Part shown: piece by piece, positions 8,757-17,305 of the stretch
How the letters are laid out: each line of letters opens with the position of its first letter
Numbering within the stretch: position 1 is the first letter of the stretch
Assembly (NCBI GenBank): GCA_009841265.1
Contig: VXMB01000009.1
Span: 913,911-977,910 of the forward strand
Source of the DNA: Gemmatimonadota bacterium
GTDB lineage: Bacteria; JAAXHH01
Direction: 5' to 3'
DNA length: 64,000 nt
Position numbers and translations under genes: made by a program
The notes under the pieces: model-generated
What the model was told of the DNA's origin: nothing
The model's database searches: none
The model's input: the letters and a program-made list of their open reading frames with translations, nothing else

Positions 8757-9742
8757 CGTCCCTGTCCCTCCTTCACGTAGGGATCCAGTACCTCCTGCAG
8801 GCCCTGGCCGAGCAGGTTGAATCCCACCACGGCCGCGACTATGAACAGGCCCGGCGCCACGGTGAGGTGCGGAGAGACGATGAAGTACGGCTGTCCCTCG
8901 GCAATCATGGTACCCCACGACGGCGCGGGCGGCGGAACACCAACCCCGAGATAACTCAGACCGGCGTCGAGCAGAACCGTGTTCGCCGTCGCCAGGGAAC
9001 CGAGCACGATGGTCAGGGGAAGGATGTTGGGCAGGAGATGCCGCACCATGATGCGGATATCGGAACAGCCGATAGCCCGTGATGACGTGACAAACTCCCG
9101 GGTCTTCAGGATCAGTACCTGGCTTCGTATGGTCCGGGCGATCCAGGTCCAGCTGACGAGCCCGATGACGAGGAACACGCTGACCAGGCCCCGTTTCAGC
9201 GTGATGTCCAGCACGTGCCAGTCCAGGGATTCGATGTGGATACGGATCACGCGTCCATCCATCAGTCCGGCGAAGGCGATGGCCAGAAGCAGCCCGGGTA
9301 TGGCCAGCATGACATCGGTTCCGCGCATGAGCAAGGTATTCACCCAGCCGCCGTGGAATCCCGCGAGCATGCCCACGGTCACCCCGACGCAAACAGCGAT
9401 GAGCATGGCCACGATGCCGACAAGCAGGGAGATGCGGGTACCGTGTACCAGGCGGGCCAGCACGTCCCGTCCGAGCTGGTCCGTACCTAGGAGAAACCGG
9501 TCGCCGGGCGGGATGGGCAACCCGTCGGCGTTGAGGCCGTCGGCCAACTGCAGCATAGGGTCCTGTAGATAACCCAGCCCGGTCAGGACCGGGGCAGCCA
9601 GTGCCAGGGCCGCCAGGAACAGGACCAGTCCGCCGCCGGCGCAGACCATGCGGTGCTTCAGCATGCGCCGCAGGAAGGTCAGAGACGCCGGGCCGGTCTC
9701 TTCCGACTCGACGCCGGCGGCAGATGGGGAAATGACGGTCAT
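8753..9742 (-). CDS. Peptide-type ABC transporter permease (DppC-like)
   Basis: 329-aa inner-membrane permease of the DppC/OppC family. Seen: the N-terminal cytoplasmic tail with FLRRMLKHRM before helix 1; the periplasmic segment FLLGTDQLGRDVLARLVHGTRISLLVG, the most conserved DppC block; the coupling-helix region FVTSSRAIGCSDIRIMVRHLLPNILP; and the terminal FNLLGQGLQEVLDPYVKEG. It is first in the operon and translationally coupled to the binding-protein gene by an ATGA overlap. The system lacks its own ATPases here and may share the pair encoded at 18777-20795. Confidence 0.9.
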   Translation of the reverse strand: MTVISPSAAGVESEETGPASLTFLRRMLKHRMVCAGGGLVLFLAALALAAPVLTGLGYLQDPMLQLADGLNADGLPIPPGDRFLLGTDQLGRDVLARLVHGTRISLLVGIVAMLIAVCVGVTVGMLAGFHGGWVNTLLMRGTDVMLAIPGLLLAIAFAGLMDGRVIRIHIESLDWHVLDITLKRGLVSVFLVIGLVSWTWIARTIRSQVLILKTREFVTSSRAIGCSDIRIMVRHLLPNILPLTIVLGSLATANTVLLDAGLSYLGVGVPPPAPSWGTMIAEGQPYFIVSPHLTVAPGLFIVAAVVGFNLLGQGLQEVLDPYVKEGQGR

Positions 9743-9814
9743 GGTAACGTTTTATCCTTGAAACGCACCGGTCCACCCAACCACATGCCCGAATCAGTCA
9801 CAGTCCCGGATCAG

Positions 9815-10621
9815 TCATGCCGCGGGGTATTCCAGGCAGATACCACTCTGTGACTGCGACGAGTCGCCGATCGCACGGAGCAGGTCATGGTAGAAACTGC
9901 GTTCATCGGCGGTCAAGGTGATCAGGGCCTCATTCCCCCACAGGTCGGCCAGACACCGCCGGGGCGGCCTCGTCAACATGCGATAGTCCGATTTCCCGTA
10001 CATGCCGGGTTGATTGAGCAGGGGATCTTCCGCAAGCGTACCGCCCGTACCCACCAACAACAGGTCGTCCTGCAGCCGGGGCCCATTCGGCGCCACCAGC
10101 AGATGACCGGTGGAATGACGGTCCGTCTTCAGCGTGATGCTTACGTGCAGACGAGGTGCGGTTCCCGCCGCGGCTACATATACGCGGCGCAGGGGGGAAT
10201 CCAGCAGCGCCGCGGCCTTGCGGCACGACTGGAAGACGCACCACCACTTCTGCCACGTCCCACCTTCCGGCGAAGAGATCAGACGAAGGTATACCGGTTC
10301 CCCGAAATCGGCGTGACGGCTCGTTTCAAACATCGCCCGGAATCCGGCGTCGGACCGGTGTATATCCGTGATAGGTATATCCGGACGGCGCGTCCGGACC
10401 GGCAACGGACCAGCCGTCCGCACGTCGACACCCTTTTCTACCAGGCGTGCCGCATCCGCGGCCATGCCCCGGTAGGGTGTAAGGAAAAAGGCATGCCGGG
10501 GCAGGTATGTTTCGAGGGCGTTCGGCCGGGCAAACACCACGCCGTCCTGCGCCTCCAGGTCCTCCCGGTAAAAGTCGAATTCCCTCGGACTGCCTATGAC
10601 CAGTCCATCGATGTCTTTCAC
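9815..10621 (-). CDS. Uncharacterised protein coupled to Gfo/Idh oxidoreductase (possibly a divergent Gfo/Idh relative)
   Basis: 268 aa from the GTG at 10621, which overlaps the stop of the upstream oxidoreductase gene as GTGA and is preceded by GGGGAGG; a GTG at 10639 would also be in frame. No catalytic motif was recognised. The N-terminal part (VKDIDGLVIGSPREFDFYRE) and the C-terminal half (FGEPVYLRLISSPEGG, VLVGTGGTLAEDP-like segments) faintly recall the second half of a Rossmann domain and the C-terminal beta domain of Gfo/Idh/MocA proteins, without a GxGxxG motif. The coupling suggests a heteromeric partner of the neighbouring enzyme. This relation is inference. Confidence 0.55.
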   Translation of the reverse strand: MKDIDGLVIGSPREFDFYREDLEAQDGVVFARPNALETYLPRHAFFLTPYRGMAADAARLVEKGVDVRTAGPLPVRTRRPDIPITDIHRSDAGFRAMFETSRHADFGEPVYLRLISSPEGGTWQKWWCVFQSCRKAAALLDSPLRRVYVAAAGTAPRLHVSITLKTDRHSTGHLLVAPNGPRLQDDLLLVGTGGTLAEDPLLNQPGMYGKSDYRMLTRPPRRCLADLWGNEALITLTADERSFYHDLLRAIGDSSQSQSGICLEYPAA

Positions 10622-11760
10622 GCCACCTCCCCGCCGCACAGGGGCAGACGTACCGGCCGTTTCCGCACGATGGATTCGTAGCCCGCGAGCAACATTTCCA
10701 TGTGGTCCCGGGCGTCCCGGACGGTGAAGCGCGGACGCGCGCCGGTGTCCAGTGCGTGTACCAGGTCATCCAGGGCGGCGCGGCTGAATTCAGTTCCCGT
10801 GGAGGTCAGCATGGTGGGCGGGCCGCTGTGCCACTGCATGGGATCGTCTTTGTCGACATTGTAGTCGCCGTCCACGATGCGGTTTCTCAGGTAGGTATCG
10901 ATGCCGGGGCGTTTCCCGTCGATCCGGCCCGTTCCCTTCGTGCCGAACAGGTAGGCCAGGTTCGGTCCACCGGCGCCATGGGAGGCGATGCCGTTGCGCC
11001 CGGCGGACAGGGTGGCTACCCGGCCCGACCGGTCCACGAGGGACAGCGTGCCGAAGTCGTCCGCGCCATGTGCGGCATGTTCCGGGAAGAAGTAGGCACC
11101 GCCCTGGCCGTATACCTCGACAATGGGGTCGAAGCACTGCTGCACCAGGGCAACGGCATAGGCGCCGACCGTCAGCAATTCCCGTTTGATGTCCGGAAAT
11201 TTCCACCTGCCCGGCGGCAGGAAACCGGGTTTTCGCTGTGCATTCGAAATGGACCGCGGGATCCCCTTGCCGAAGAGGATATCGACGTGCATCGCCGTCA
11301 ATTCGCCCAGGATCCCCGCGTCAATCATCCTTTTGCTCTGGTTGACGAAATCGTTGTAAACGTAACTGGGAAGGATAGATGTGACGCCTGAGCCTTCTAC
11401 GGCGTCGACCACGTCGCGGCATTCCCGCATGTTGGCGCCGATGTACTTGTCGATCCACAGGTGCTTGCCGGCCCGAGCAGCCAGCCTGGCGATTTCGGCA
11501 CGGCGTTCGATCTCGTGACCGATGCTCACGACATCGACCTCGTCCCCCTGGACGGCCGTCTCGATCCCTTCCAGATAGGGCACGCCCAACTGTTCGGCCC
11601 AGGTCCGGTTCTGTGGCTTGAGATAGGGGTCGATGTCCGCGTCGTCCGCCACCCCGACGATGCGGATCCGGGGATGGTCCACGAAGGCGGGGACGAAACT
11701 GCTCTGGTGGCTGTGTTTGCTGAAACTGACCAGCAGCACGCCGTAGACGCGGTCGGCCAT
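10618..11760 (-). CDS. Gfo/Idh/MocA family oxidoreductase
   Basis: 380-aa NAD(P)-dependent oxidoreductase of the family that includes glucose-fructose oxidoreductase and inositol dehydrogenase. The N-terminal Rossmann strand is MADRVYGVLLVSFSKHSHQS, with an unusual Ser/His-rich turn instead of the classical GxGxxG. It is followed by RIVGVADD, then EVDVVSIGHEIERRAEIARLAARAGKHLWIDKYIG, where IDKYIG stands in place of the usual EKP active-site lysine segment. The C-terminal beta-sheet domain runs from about residue 125. It is upstream of and coupled to the 268-aa gene. The divergent nucleotide-binding turn makes the cofactor uncertain. Confidence 0.8.
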   Translation of the reverse strand: MADRVYGVLLVSFSKHSHQSSFVPAFVDHPRIRIVGVADDADIDPYLKPQNRTWAEQLGVPYLEGIETAVQGDEVDVVSIGHEIERRAEIARLAARAGKHLWIDKYIGANMRECRDVVDAVEGSGVTSILPSYVYNDFVNQSKRMIDAGILGELTAMHVDILFGKGIPRSISNAQRKPGFLPPGRWKFPDIKRELLTVGAYAVALVQQCFDPIVEVYGQGGAYFFPEHAAHGADDFGTLSLVDRSGRVATLSAGRNGIASHGAGGPNLAYLFGTKGTGRIDGKRPGIDTYLRNRIVDGDYNVDKDDPMQWHSGPPTMLTSTGTEFSRAALDDLVHALDTGARPRFTVRDARDHMEMLLAGYESIVRKRPVRLPLCGGEVA

Positions 11761-11838
11761 GACGACTCCAATTCAACCCTGATGTATGCGAGCATCCAAG
11801 ATAAACCGGGCCGTCACGAGTGACAACCAAAACAGGGA

Positions 11839-11874
11839 TTCGAACAGCGCGGCCGTTTTCGAACAGCGCGGCCG
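11839..11874. repeat. 17-bp exact direct repeat in a divergent intergenic region
   Basis: TTCGAACAGCGCGGCCG occurs at 11839-11855 and again at 11858-11874, a 19-bp period, between the Gfo/Idh gene and the AGCS symporter gene. Each copy starts with the palindrome TTCGAA. It could be a two-site operator for either divergent promoter, or a small duplication. Confidence 0.7.
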
Positions 11875-11983
11875 GTGGTCTTTGGTCTTGTTTAACGCGC
11901 GAAGCACCGTAGATTAATCCACATCCCGTTTCAGCGAATTAAACATTACATCCACACCCCGTTATCAGCGAAAGAGGTACGCC

Positions 11984-13327
11984 ATGGATGCCGTCCTGCG
12001 CGCGATATCCGATTTCATGTGGGGACCCTGGACGATCGGCGTGCTCGCCGTCCTGGGTCTCATGCTTACCGTGGCCAGCAGAGGGGTCCAGTTCCGAAAG
12101 TTCGGCACGGCCGTCGGCCTGGTCATGCGGGGCGCCCTGCGCAGGGACAAGGGCGAGCAGGAATCGGGCGACATCTCGCCCTTCCAGGCGTTGACCACCG
12201 CCATGGCGGCCACCATCGGCAACGGAAACATCGCGGGGGTGGCGACGGCCATCGCGGTGGGCGGTCCGGGCGCGGCCTTCTGGATGGCAGCCATGGCGCC
12301 CCTGGGCATGGCGACGAAGTACGCGGAGACCGTGCTGGCCCTGCGGTACCGGGGAAAGACGCGGGACGGCCTCATGCTCGGCGGCCCCATGTCCTATCTG
12401 AAGGAGGGGCTGAACCTGCCCACCATCGGCGTGGTCTTCGCCCTCTGCGCCACGCTGGGCGGCCTGGGCGGCGGGAACATCGGCCAGGCGAACTCCATCG
12501 CCCTGGTGCTGGATACCCAGTTCCACGTGGCCAAGTGGATCACCGGCGCCCTGCTGGCCGGCATCCTGGCCGTGGTCGTGATCGGCGGGATCAAGCGTAT
12601 CGGCCTGGTCGCGGAAAGGCTCGTGCCGACGATGGTGATCGTCTACGCCGCCAGCGTAATCTACGTCGTGATCACCCATTTCAGTGCGCTGCCGGCAACG
12701 CTCTGGCTGATCGTGGAAAGCGCCTTCACTCCTGTCGCGGCCATCGGGGGATTCGCCGGGGCCACGGTGTCCCGGACGATTCAGTACGGTATCCGACGGG
12801 GTGTCATCTCCAGCGAGGCGGGTCTGGGAAGCGCCGGAATCGCCCACAGTGCAGCGCAGACGAGCAACCCGGTTCGCCAGGGGTACATCTCGATGATCGG
12901 CGTCTTCATCGACACGATCGTCGTCTGCTCCATGACCGCGGTGACCGTCGTCATCGCCGGCGTGTGGCACAACGGCGAAATCAGCACCGCCCTCGTGGCT
13001 TCCGCACTCAACACCACCATCCCCTTCGGCGGCGCCATCGTCGCGCTCTGCTCCCTGATGTTCGGGTTCACGACCATGGTCACCTGGTCCTACTATGCCG
13101 AGCAGGGTCTTCGGTTCGTGACGGACTCCCGGGGCGTGGTGCTGGGTATCCGGATCACCTGGTGCGCGGCCGCCTTCTTCGGGGCCGTTTATGAAGCCCG
13201 GCTGATCTGGGACCTTGGCGATATCATGGTCGCCTGCATGATGTTTCCCAATCTCGTCGGATTGATCGGTCTGACCCGCGAAATACGCGTGGTATCCGTC
13301 AACGAACAGGCCGCCGGGGCCGCTTGA
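11984..13327 (+). CDS. Sodium:amino-acid (alanine/glycine) symporter, AGCS family
   Basis: 447-aa inner-membrane symporter of the alanine or glycine:cation (AGCS/AlsT/DagA) family, importing a small neutral amino acid with sodium. Family blocks visible: SPFQALTTAMAATIGNGNIAGVATAI (including the signature GNGNIAG), GGPGAAFWMAAMAPLGMATKYAE, the GGPMSYL segment, GLGSAGIAHSAAQT, and the SLMFGFTTMVTWSYYAEQG block near the C-terminus. About eleven hydrophobic helices are present. The ATG is preceded by AAAGAGG-like bases. It is a single gene, divergent from the Gfo/Idh operon. Confidence 0.93.
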   Translation: MDAVLRAISDFMWGPWTIGVLAVLGLMLTVASRGVQFRKFGTAVGLVMRGALRRDKGEQESGDISPFQALTTAMAATIGNGNIAGVATAIAVGGPGAAFWMAAMAPLGMATKYAETVLALRYRGKTRDGLMLGGPMSYLKEGLNLPTIGVVFALCATLGGLGGGNIGQANSIALVLDTQFHVAKWITGALLAGILAVVVIGGIKRIGLVAERLVPTMVIVYAASVIYVVITHFSALPATLWLIVESAFTPVAAIGGFAGATVSRTIQYGIRRGVISSEAGLGSAGIAHSAAQTSNPVRQGYISMIGVFIDTIVVCSMTAVTVVIAGVWHNGEISTALVASALNTTIPFGGAIVALCSLMFGFTTMVTWSYYAEQGLRFVTDSRGVVLGIRITWCAAAFFGAVYEARLIWDLGDIMVACMMFPNLVGLIGLTREIRVVSVNEQAAGAA

Positions 13328-13474
13328 CGATGTAGCGTGTATCGGGTATATTACCGGTGGGTTGGAAAGGTGCGAAAAAAAACCGAACCGATTCTCGCTC
13401 CGGGGCCTCTTAGTATAGTAGACGGTGCCTCGCGCACTTCACGCGCAACTGGACCCTGACGCAGGATACACGAA

Positions 13475-14089
13475 ATGGCGCACACGGCGGACGGACTCAT
13501 CATCGAAAGCGTGCTGAACGACAGTCCGGACGACTTCGAAAAACTGGTGACGCGGTATGACCGCGAGATCAGGCGTATCGTGGGATCCATGGTCAGGAAC
13601 CGCCAGGACAGGCAGGATATCGTACAGGATATCTGGCTTTCCGTTTACCAGCGGCTGTCGTCCCTGCGCGATCCGGAGCGGTTTCCGCAGTGGCTGCGCG
13701 CCATTGCGCGCAACCGGTGCCTCGCGCACGCGGGTGACCGGCACCACCGGGAAACGGCCTGGTCGGAGATCCAGCCGGAGGAAGGCGCCGAAAGCACCTG
13801 GCCGGGCGACGAGCACCTGGACCGGGCAAAGCGCCGCAGCGTGCGGAAAGCCGTAGCGACCCTGTCGCACGCACTCGGCCGGACCGTCGCCATGTACTAT
13901 TTCACCGGTTACTCCTGTGACGAGGTCAGCACGCGGATGAACGTCCCCGTGGGCACCGTGAAACGCAGGCTATCGGAAGCGCGAAGCAAGCTGCGGAGCA
14001 TGTTCAGGGACTGGTCGCAATGGCCTGCAGAAGGCGGCCTGGATCTTCGACATCTGATCGTCGCCGCGCCGATTTGCACCGGTTTCTGA
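13475..14089 (+). CDS. ECF-type RNA polymerase sigma factor
   Basis: 204-aa sigma-70 family protein of the extracytoplasmic-function type, with only regions 2 and 4. Region 2: FEKLVTRYDREIRRIVGSMVRNRQDRQDIVQDIWLSVYQRL, then FPQWLRAIARNRCLAHAGD. Region 4: VATLSHALGRTVAMYYFTGYSCDEVSTRMNVPVGTVKRRLSEARSKLR, the helix-turn-helix that reads the -35 element. A short tail (DLRHLIVAAPICTGF) follows. No anti-sigma gene is adjacent: the next gene is ftsH, 44 bp downstream. FtsH-mediated proteolysis or a distant anti-sigma factor could control it, but nothing in the sequence shows this. Confidence 0.9.
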   Translation: MAHTADGLIIESVLNDSPDDFEKLVTRYDREIRRIVGSMVRNRQDRQDIVQDIWLSVYQRLSSLRDPERFPQWLRAIARNRCLAHAGDRHHRETAWSEIQPEEGAESTWPGDEHLDRAKRRSVRKAVATLSHALGRTVAMYYFTGYSCDEVSTRMNVPVGTVKRRLSEARSKLRSMFRDWSQWPAEGGLDLRHLIVAAPICTGF

Positions 14090-14133
14090 GAACTCCATCC
14101 AACCCCCGAACGAACCGAGGTCTTCTACAAGAC

Positions 14134-16344
14134 ATGTCCCAACCACCGCAGGACCGGAATCCGCACCCGCCCCCGGACGACCGACAGCACCAGCCCAGAA
14201 ACGACCGGCAGCCACCGCCCGACAAGACGAGGAAGAACCGTTCGATCCTGATCTGGCTCGTGCTCTTCCTGTTCTTCCTGATGGCCGCGCAGTTCCTGCC
14301 CAGGCGTGGCGACAACGCGGTAACGGTGTCCTACACGCAGTTCCAGCAGTTCCTCGAAGCCGACAACATCGAGCAGGTCACCATCACCGAGAAGCTGATT
14401 ACGGGCACGCTGCGCCAGAACTCGTCGACCGTGGTCGAAGGCGCGAACCAGAGCCTGCGCGAGTTCAAGGTATACATCCCCTTCGACGATCCGGAGCTGG
14501 TGGCCGATCTCATGGCCAAAAACGTCATGGTTACGGCCGAACCGGAAGCCACCAACTGGGTGGGCTACCTCATCGCCGCCCTGCCGTGGCTGCTGCTCAT
14601 CGGGTTCTGGATCTTCATCCTGCGCCAGATGCAGTCGGGCCAGCGCGGCATGTTCTCCTTTGGCAAGAGCCGGGCCAAGATGATCGTGGAAGACCGGCCC
14701 TCCATCACCTTCGCCGACGTGGCCGGCGTGCTCGAGGCCAAGCGCGACCTGCAGGAGATCGTGGAGTTCCTGAAGAACCCGGACAAGTTCCACGCCCTGG
14801 GCGGCCGGATACCGAAAGGCGCCCTGCTGCTGGGGCCGCCGGGCACGGGGAAGACCCTGCTCGCCAAAGCTGTCGCTGGTGAGGCGGGCGTGCCCTTCTT
14901 CAGCATGAGCGGATCGGACTTCGTGGAGATGTTCGTCGGCGTGGGCGCCTCCCGCGTGCGGGACCTTTTCGACCAGGCACGCCAGAACGCACCGTGTATC
15001 ATTTTCATCGATGAAATCGACGCCATCGGACGACACCGGGGTGCCGGACTCGGCGGCGGGCATGACGAGCGGGAACAGACCCTGAACCAGTTGCTGGTGG
15101 GGCTGGACGGTTTCGAGAAAACGGACTCCATCATCGTGATCGGCGCGACGAACCGTCCGGACGTGCTCGATCCCGCGCTGCTCCGGCCCGGCCGCTTCGA
15201 CCGGCACATCGTCGTCGACCGGCCCGACGTCGTGGGACGGGAGAAGATCCTCGAGATCCACGTAAAGAGCCGCAAGATCCCTCTCGACGACTCGGTCAAG
15301 TTGGATGTGCTCGCCAAGGGCGTGCCCGGCATGGTCGGCGCGGACCTGGCCAATATGGTGAACGAGGCAGCGCTCATCGCGGCGCGGTACGATCGCGCCT
15401 CCGTAACCAGCGAAGACTTCGAAGAAGCCAAAGAAAAGATCATGATGGGATCGAAGCGCCAGCTTGTCATCAGCGACAAGGAGCGTGAGATCGTGGCCTA
15501 CCACGAGGCCGGACACGCCCTCGCCTTCGAACTCATCCCCGAAATCGATCCCCTGCACAAGGTGACGATCCTGCCCCAGGGCAGAGGCCTCGGCGTGACC
15601 ATCCCCCTGCCGGAGGAACGCTACCTACAGTCCCGTTCCTACTGCCTGGGCACGATGGCCGCGGCCCTGGGCGGCCGGGCGGCAGAACAGATCGTCTTCG
15701 GCGAAGTGACCTCCGGCGCACAAAGCGACATCGAACAGGTCACCCGCATCAGCCGACACATGGTATGCGACTGGGGGATGAGCGAAGAACTCGGCGCCAC
15801 GGCGCTGGGCGAGAAGGAGCACGAGGTCTTCCTCGGCCGGGACATCGCCCACCAGCCCAACTACAGCGAGACCACCGCCCATCGCATCGACCAGGAGATC
15901 CAGCGTTTCGTGACCGAGGCGGGAGAACGTGTGGAAAAGCTGCTCAAGGAGTACGAACCCCAGCTACACGTCGTAGCCAAGGCCCTCCTGGAACGGGATA
16001 CACTCTCCCGGGACGAGGTGGCCGCGCTCATCGAAGGCAAGACCCTGCCACCGAAGAAGGATGACAACGCTGGATCGAAGGATGATGGCGATTCCGGATC
16101 GAAGGATGTCGCGCAAGAGGACGGCGAGAGCGCCGCAGAGGAGGCGCATAAGGAAGTCGCGCAAGACGACGGCGAGGGCGATACGGAGAAGTCATCGGCG
16201 GAAGAAGCGACAGCTGAAACGCCGTCCACGGATGGCAACGGCGTCGCAGCGGTAGACGGCTCGGACGGGTCGGAAAAGTCGGACGAGGAGCCGGTAACGG
16301 CACCCGATCTCGATGAAACCGTGGAAACGTCGAAGAGGCGTTAA
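14134..16344 (+). CDS. ftsH: ATP-dependent zinc metalloprotease FtsH with extended acidic C-terminus
   Basis: 736-aa inner-membrane AAA+ protease that extracts and degrades membrane and regulatory proteins. Order: Pro/Gln/Arg-rich cytoplasmic N-terminus; TM1 near residues 37-56 ([17 protein letters not shown]); periplasmic domain; TM2 near 142-163; AAA module with Walker A GPPGTGKT at 234-241, Walker [10 protein letters not shown], and second region of homology [20 protein letters not shown]; zinc site HEAGH at 457-461. Residues from about 638 onward form a roughly 100-residue tail almost wholly of Asp, Glu, Lys, Ser, Gly and Ala, with degenerate repeats such as [12 protein letters not shown] and EVAQDDGE. 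This tail is far longer than in typical FtsH. The ATG at 14134 is chosen because upstream residues are not FtsH-like. Confidence 0.95.
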   Translation: MSQPPQDRNPHPPPDDRQHQPRNDRQPPPDKTRKNRSILIWLVLFLFFLMAAQFLPRRGDNAVTVSYTQFQQFLEADNIEQVTITEKLITGTLRQNSSTVVEGANQSLREFKVYIPFDDPELVADLMAKNVMVTAEPEATNWVGYLIAALPWLLLIGFWIFILRQMQSGQRGMFSFGKSRAKMIVEDRPSITFADVAGVLEAKRDLQEIVEFLKNPDKFHALGGRIPKGALLLGPPGTGKTLLAKAVAGEAGVPFFSMSGSDFVEMFVGVGASRVRDLFDQARQNAPCIIFIDEIDAIGRHRGAGLGGGHDEREQTLNQLLVGLDGFEKTDSIIVIGATNRPDVLDPALLRPGRFDRHIVVDRPDVVGREKILEIHVKSRKIPLDDSVKLDVLAKGVPGMVGADLANMVNEAALIAARYDRASVTSEDFEEAKEKIMMGSKRQLVISDKEREIVAYHEAGHALAFELIPEIDPLHKVTILPQGRGLGVTIPLPEERYLQSRSYCLGTMAAALGGRAAEQIVFGEVTSGAQSDIEQVTRISRHMVCDWGMSEELGATALGEKEHEVFLGRDIAHQPNYSETTAHRIDQEIQRFVTEAGERVEKLLKEYEPQLHVVAKALLERDTLSRDEVAALIEGKTLPPKKDDNAGSKDDGDSGSKDVAQEDGESAAEEAHKEVAQDDGEGDTEKSSAEEATAETPSTDGNGVAAVDGSDGSEKSDEEPVTAPDLDETVETSKRR

Positions 16345-16393
16345 CTTAAGGGCGTTAAGCCGGAAGTACTACAGGCAGGAAGAAGATAGCAAT

Positions 16394-16431
16394 TCGGGGG
16401 CGAGAGGTGCATCTCACGTCCCCGATTTCTT
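16394..16431 (+). terminator. Probable rho-independent terminator after ftsH
   Basis: A stem of TCGGGG (16394-16399) with CCCCGA (16420-16425), an inner GAGA/TCTC pairing, and the T-rich run TTTCTT at 16426-16431. It lies about 50 bp after the ftsH stop and before the next gene. Confidence 0.5.
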
Positions 16432-16442
16432 ATTGAGCGAAA

Positions 16443-17210
16443 ATGGCTTTATCCAGGAAATCATATCGCGGGGCCTTGCACGTCGTCGAACGCATCGGCG
16501 ATACGCTACGCCGTCCCGTCAATCGATGGACACCCGCGGTACACGGCCTGCTGAGGTATCTTGAAAATACAGGTTTTAAGGGCGTTCCCCGATTGCTCGG
16601 GGTAGACCACGAATATGAAACTCTCTCCTGGATTGAAGGGGAACCCGGAACCAGGCCGTGGCCGGAAGTACTGCGGACGGACAGCGGCCTGATTCAGTTA
16701 GCTGGATTCCTGAAATCCTACCATGTTGTAATAAAGGATTACATCCCTACAGACGAAACGGGATGGTGTGTTCCGGATCTGCGATGGCAACCCGGGTTAA
16801 TCGTACGACACGGTGATCTTGGGCCCTGGAATACCATCTGGTTGGATGACGTGCTGCGAGGAGTTATCGATTGGGATTTAGCCGAACCTGGCGAGACGAT
16901 TACGGATGTCGCACAGATCGCCTGGCATCTTGTTCCACTGCGTGGCGACGATTTCTGGCCGAAAGCCGGTTTCGAGGAATCGCCTGAATTACGGAAACGA
17001 CTGCATGTGTTGTGCGAGGCTTACGGTGAGTTCAGCCCGGATGGCGTGATTCATGCCCTCCACGACCTCCAGGAAACGGAGATTTCAAGGATATCGACGT
17101 TGGGGAGATCAGGCGTCGAACCCTGGAGTACCTATTTTCGTCGGGGAGACCTGGAAGTTATGTCGCGAGAAAGAGACTGGTTGAGGGCGGAGTACCGAAA
17201 CCTGGTATAG
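16443..17210 (+). CDS. Aminoglycoside-phosphotransferase-like (APH family) kinase
   Basis: 255-aa protein with the APH/choline-kinase fold. The catalytic loop is seen as VRHGDLGPWNTIW (HGDLGPWN at residues 123-130), and the metal-binding segment VIDWDLAEPG has its Asp near residue 143. An N-terminal hinge-like SWIEGEPG is also present. The upstream glycine-rich lobe is short, as in distant APH members. The substrate is unknown: such genes phosphorylate antibiotics, amino sugars, choline or other small alcohols, and there is no reason to call it a resistance gene. It is less GC-rich than its neighbours. It ends before a strong bidirectional terminator. Confidence 0.82.
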   Translation: MALSRKSYRGALHVVERIGDTLRRPVNRWTPAVHGLLRYLENTGFKGVPRLLGVDHEYETLSWIEGEPGTRPWPEVLRTDSGLIQLAGFLKSYHVVIKDYIPTDETGWCVPDLRWQPGLIVRHGDLGPWNTIWLDDVLRGVIDWDLAEPGETITDVAQIAWHLVPLRGDDFWPKAGFEESPELRKRLHVLCEAYGEFSPDGVIHALHDLQETEISRISTLGRSGVEPWSTYFRRGDLEVMSRERDWLRAEYRNLV

Positions 17211-17243
17211 AACGAGCCTGTTGACCTGAATACTTCGGCAAGT

Positions 17244-17277
17244 AAAAGCCCGGCGGAGATCGCCCCGCCGGGCTTTT
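17244..17277. terminator. Bidirectional rho-independent terminator
   Basis: A perfect 13-bp stem, AAAAGCCCGGCGG at 17244-17256 and its complement at 17265-17277, with an eight-base loop. T runs flank the stem on both strands. It separates the APH-like gene from the convergent aminotransferase gene. Confidence 0.92.
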
Positions 17278-17305
17278 GTAATTAACGGTCAGAAACCTGA
17301 AGGAC

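Noticed and set aside
7104..9776. An 890-residue frame covering the binding-protein gene and beyond
   Set aside because: The part upstream of 8756 is an antisense-frame artefact of GC-rich DNA; the lipoprotein signal and the ATGA overlap fix the start at 8756.
16443..17210. Antibiotic-resistance kinase
   Set aside because: APH-fold kinases have many substrates and nothing here indicates aminoglycosides.
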